Assembly: GCA_003477305.1 (NCBI GenBank)
Contig: DMTN01000022.1
Coordinates: forward strand, 24,790 to 40,318
Direction: 5' to 3'
DNA: 15,529 bases
DNA from: Acholeplasmatales bacterium
GTDB taxonomy: Bacteria; Bacillota_I; Bacilli_A; Izemoplasmatales; Hujiaoplasmataceae
In this document: positions 13,563 through 15,529 of the stretch, one piece after another
How positions within the stretch are numbered: position 1 is the stretch's first letter
How the letters are laid out: each line of letters begins with the position of its first letter
The notes under the pieces: model-generated
Databases searched by the model: none
What the model saw: only the letters and a program-made list of their open reading frames with translations
What the model was told of the DNA's origin: nothing
Translations under genes and position numbers: made by a program

Positions 13563-14327
13563 TCAAAGAGTGACGTACGGATCGGTATCGACGGCCGAAA
13601 TGGCGACTTTCATCTCGGGAAACGCATTGGATAGTTCTTCGGCGACGGCCGACTTGAAGATCTTTTCGGCGTAATGTCCGACGTCGAGGACGGAAAGTCC
13701 CATCTGCACGCAGTCGAGCGCGGTATGGTAGGTGACGTCGCCGGTGACGTAGAGATCGCATCCCTGGCGCTTCGCGACGCCGACATGGTTCGATCCGGAG
13801 CCGCCCGAGACGCCGACGATGACGACGTTCTTGTCGATCGCGCCGATGAACCGGGCGGTGCCGATCCCGAGCGCGTTTTTCACTTTCAGGATATACGACG
13901 ACATCGACTGCGGTTCGATCGCGCCGTAGCGTCCGATGCCTTCGGCTTCGTCGAGCAGTTTCGGATTGCGGATGCCGAGCAGTTTCGCGAGTCGGTCGTT
14001 CATCCCGCCGTCGGCGAGGTCGTAGTTCGTATGCATCGCATAGAGCGCAATGTCGTTTTTGATGAGTTTGTCGATCATCCAGCCGCGCGGGCTCTCGGTC
14101 GCAAGCGAGGTGACCGGCTTGAAGATGAGCGGATGGTGGCTGATGATCAGATCGGCCTTGAGGGCGATCGCTTCTTTCACGACGTCCTTCGTCACGTCGA
14201 GCGTGACGAGGATGACACAAGCCTTCCGGTTGAGCGAGCCGACCTGCAGACCGACATTGTCCCATTCGTAGGCGAGGGTTCGCGGATACTTCGATTCGAG
14301 ATGCTTGACGATGTCGATGAGATTCAT
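13563..14327 (-). CDS. Nif3-like dinuclear metal centre protein (DUF34)
   Basis: This 254-residue member of the Nif3/YqfO family forms ring-shaped oligomers with two metal ions per subunit. All expected ligand motifs are present: H64-H65-P, H99-T-N-x-D103 and G-H218-Y-A-E221. It is the short form, without the PII-like insertion found in the middle of Bacillus YqfO. Some members carry the label GTP cyclohydrolase type 2, but the physiological reaction is not settled, and metal or cofactor maintenance has been suggested. Its ATG overlaps the trmK stop (ATGA) and has AAGGAG eight bases upstream, so translation is coupled. The sigA-trmK-nif3 order is also seen around Bacillus sigA. Confidence 0.93.
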   Translation of the reverse strand: MNLIDIVKHLESKYPRTLAYEWDNVGLQVGSLNRKACVILVTLDVTKDVVKEAIALKADLIISHHPLIFKPVTSLATESPRGWMIDKLIKNDIALYAMHTNYDLADGGMNDRLAKLLGIRNPKLLDEAEGIGRYGAIEPQSMSSYILKVKNALGIGTARFIGAIDKNVVIVGVSGGSGSNHVGVAKRQGCDLYVTGDVTYHTALDCVQMGLSVLDVGHYAEKIFKSAVAEELSNAFPEMKVAISAVDTDPYVTL

Positions 14328-14977
14328 CGGATGAGCTCCTTCAAGGCGGCGATGCGACGTTCGAGATCGTCCTTCCGGACGGCGTCGAGAGCGTGCTTGC
14401 GGCCGTTTTCAAGTTGATGAAGACGCTTCGCCACATAGGCGCGAAACGCCGGGTTGCGGGCTTCGAGGATCAAGGGACCGAACTCGCGTTCGGCCTCCGA
14501 AAGCGTCATCGTGCCTTTCACGGCGGCGAGGATCTGGTAATGTTTCCCGCGCTCGCGGACGAACGCCTCGGCGACCAGCTTGAAGCCGTTTTGCTCGAGC
14601 CACAGGCGCGTCGCGGCGGGTTCGGACTGCGGTCCGAGGATCAGCCGGGTGACTACCGAAAGATCGGCGGCGCCGAGGATTTCGGCGATCGTGATCCCGC
14701 CGAGACCGAGGATTGCGACGGTATCGCAGGCGACCTCGCGCGGAAGGCCGTCCGCGAGGATCGGCAGAATCACGCCTGCGAGACCGACGGCGGCGATGTG
14801 TTCCGTGGCGCGTCCGAGCGGCGCGGGTTTGTCGTCGATCGCGACGGCGCGCTTGGCGAGGCCGCGCTTGATCGCTTCGATCGCGAAAAAGCCGTGGTCG
14901 GCGCCGACGTCGGCGAGGCAATTGGCGTCCTGAAGGAAGGCGAGGGCGCTTTCGAGCCGGGGGCCGAGATCGCTCAT
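14324..14977 (-). CDS. trmK: tRNA (adenine(22)-N1)-methyltransferase (TrmK)
   Basis: TrmK methylates N1 of A22 in tRNA using S-adenosylmethionine. The 217-residue protein has a Rossmann methyltransferase fold: SAM-binding A-D-V-G-A-D-H-G (22-29), A-I-D-D-K (46-50), A-D-G-L (75-78), the family's G-L-G-G (91-94) and R-L-I-L-G-P-Q (111-117). The E-R-G-K-H-Y-Q-I-L segment and a helical C-terminal domain for tRNA contact follow. It starts three bases after the sigA stop with no visible Shine-Dalgarno sequence, so it probably depends on ribosomes finishing sigA. Its stop overlaps the nif3 start. Confidence 0.92.
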   Translation of the reverse strand: MSDLGPRLESALAFLQDANCLADVGADHGFFAIEAIKRGLAKRAVAIDDKPAPLGRATEHIAAVGLAGVILPILADGLPREVACDTVAILGLGGITIAEILGAADLSVVTRLILGPQSEPAATRLWLEQNGFKLVAEAFVRERGKHYQILAAVKGTMTLSEAEREFGPLILEARNPAFRAYVAKRLHQLENGRKHALDAVRKDDLERRIAALKELIR

Positions 14978-14980
14978 GAT

Positions 14981-15529
14981 TTAGTGGTTGTTCGTGAAAT
15001 CCTTCAGTTTCTTGGAACGGGAAGGATGGCGGAGCTTGCGCAAGGCCTTGGCTTCGATCTGGCGGATGCGTTCGCGCGTCACGCCGAATTCCTTGCCGAC
15101 CTCTTCTAAGGTGCGGGTGCGGCCGTCAAGCAGCCCGAAGCGCATCCGGAGGACTTTCTCTTCGCGGTCGGTGAGCGTTTCGAGGACGGCGTCGAGTTCG
15201 CGCTTGAGCATTTCCTTCGAGGTGTATTCGTAGGGCGTGAGGGTGTCCGGGTCGGCGATGAAGTCGCCGAGCGAGGAGTCTTCCTCTTCGCCGACGGGAC
15301 TTTCGAGCGAAATCGGTTCCTGCGCGACCTTCTGGATGATCTGGACCTTTTCGACCGAGATGTGCATCTCGGCGGCGACTTCGTCCGGATAGGGCTCGCG
15401 GCGGAGTTTCTGGGTCAATGTGCGCTGGGTGCGCACGAGCTTGTTGATGGTTTCGACCATGTGGACCGGGATCCGGATCGTCCGGGCCTGGTCGGCGATC
15501 GCGCGGGTGATGGCCTGGCGGATCCACCA
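14981..15529 (-). CDS. sigA: Primary RNA polymerase sigma factor SigA/RpoD, N-terminus beyond window edge
   Basis: Only the last 182 codons are inside the window. They begin in region 2.4 (W-W-I-R-Q-A-I-T-R-A-I, -10 recognition, and I-R-I-P-V-H-M). Region 3 follows, with Q-E-P-I-S-L-E-S-P-V-G and D-F-I-A-D near region 3.2. Region 4 comes next, with the helix-turn-helix T-L-E-E-V-G-K-E-F-G-V-T-R-E-R-I-R-Q-I-E-A-K-A for -35 contact. The ending R-S-K-K-L-K-D-F is typical of group 1 sigma factors. Internal Met codons such as that at 15460 are not the start. The TTGACA/TATAAT-like promoters found in this window are what this factor should read. Confidence 0.96.
   Translation of the reverse strand, partial: WWIRQAITRAIADQARTIRIPVHMVETINKLVRTQRTLTQKLRREPYPDEVAAEMHISVEKVQIIQKVAQEPISLESPVGEEEDSSLGDFIADPDTLTPYEYTSKEMLKRELDAVLETLTDREEKVLRMRFGLLDGRTRTLEEVGKEFGVTRERIRQIEAKALRKLRHPSRSKKLKDFTNNH

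Overview
The window looks like chromosomal core genome of a GC-rich, low-complexity-envelope Bacillota bacterium, most likely near the Bacilli/Mollicutes border (Izemoplasma- or Acholeplasma-like lineages). The grounds are ParE-ParC of the Gram-positive topoisomerase IV type, a YneF/UPF0154 protein, a sigA-trmK-nif3 string as in Bacillus, a FabT-like MarR regulator next to a DegV/FakB protein, strong AAGGAGG-type ribosome sites, and many lipoproteins with short Thr-rich linkers. TGA, TAA and TAG all end genes here, so the Mycoplasma code (TGA = Trp) is not in use. Third codon positions are mostly G or C. This produces long empty antisense reading frames, while the intergenic gaps are short and AT-rich. 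The taxonomic placement is inference.

Layout. 1-5800 (minus): parE-parC with an ATGA overlap, followed by a GLUG-repeat lipoprotein that runs off the left edge. 5801-5911: a compact divergent promoter region with two extended -10 elements. 5912-6553 (plus): plsY. 6732-8072 (plus): a membrane GAF-GGDEF diguanylate cyclase. 8236-9240 (plus): an exported protein carrying an RsgI-like extracellular domain. 9337-9561 (minus): a YneF-like membrane protein. 9741-9908 (plus): a clostridial 2[4Fe-4S] ferredoxin. 10066-11925 (plus): a large lipoprotein of unknown function whose frame continues past a TAG to a TGA at 12084. 12155-13462 (minus): degV/fakB-marR(fabT-like) operon. 13563-15529 (minus): sigA (truncated by the right edge), trmK and nif3. 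No gap without a gene exceeds 300 bases.

How the genes relate. Topoisomerase IV decatenates replicated chromosomes. PlsY, FakB and a FabT-like repressor all belong to acyl-phosphate-based phospholipid synthesis: FakB-bound fatty acid is phosphorylated by FakA and the acyl-phosphate is used by PlsY. The degV-marR promoter carries a TTTGA-N3-TCAAA palindrome across the predicted transcription start. This is the core of the FabT box and suggests that the small operon regulates itself in response to fatty acids.

Most notable points: the FabT-box/FakB/FabT-like unit; the in-frame TAG in the 10066 lipoprotein; an RsgI-type domain with the Asn-Pro cleavage site but no cytoplasmic anti-sigma part; and a possible sliding-clamp-binding peptide at the extreme C-terminus of ParC. 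I see no RNA genes, CRISPR arrays, insertion sequences or phage genes.
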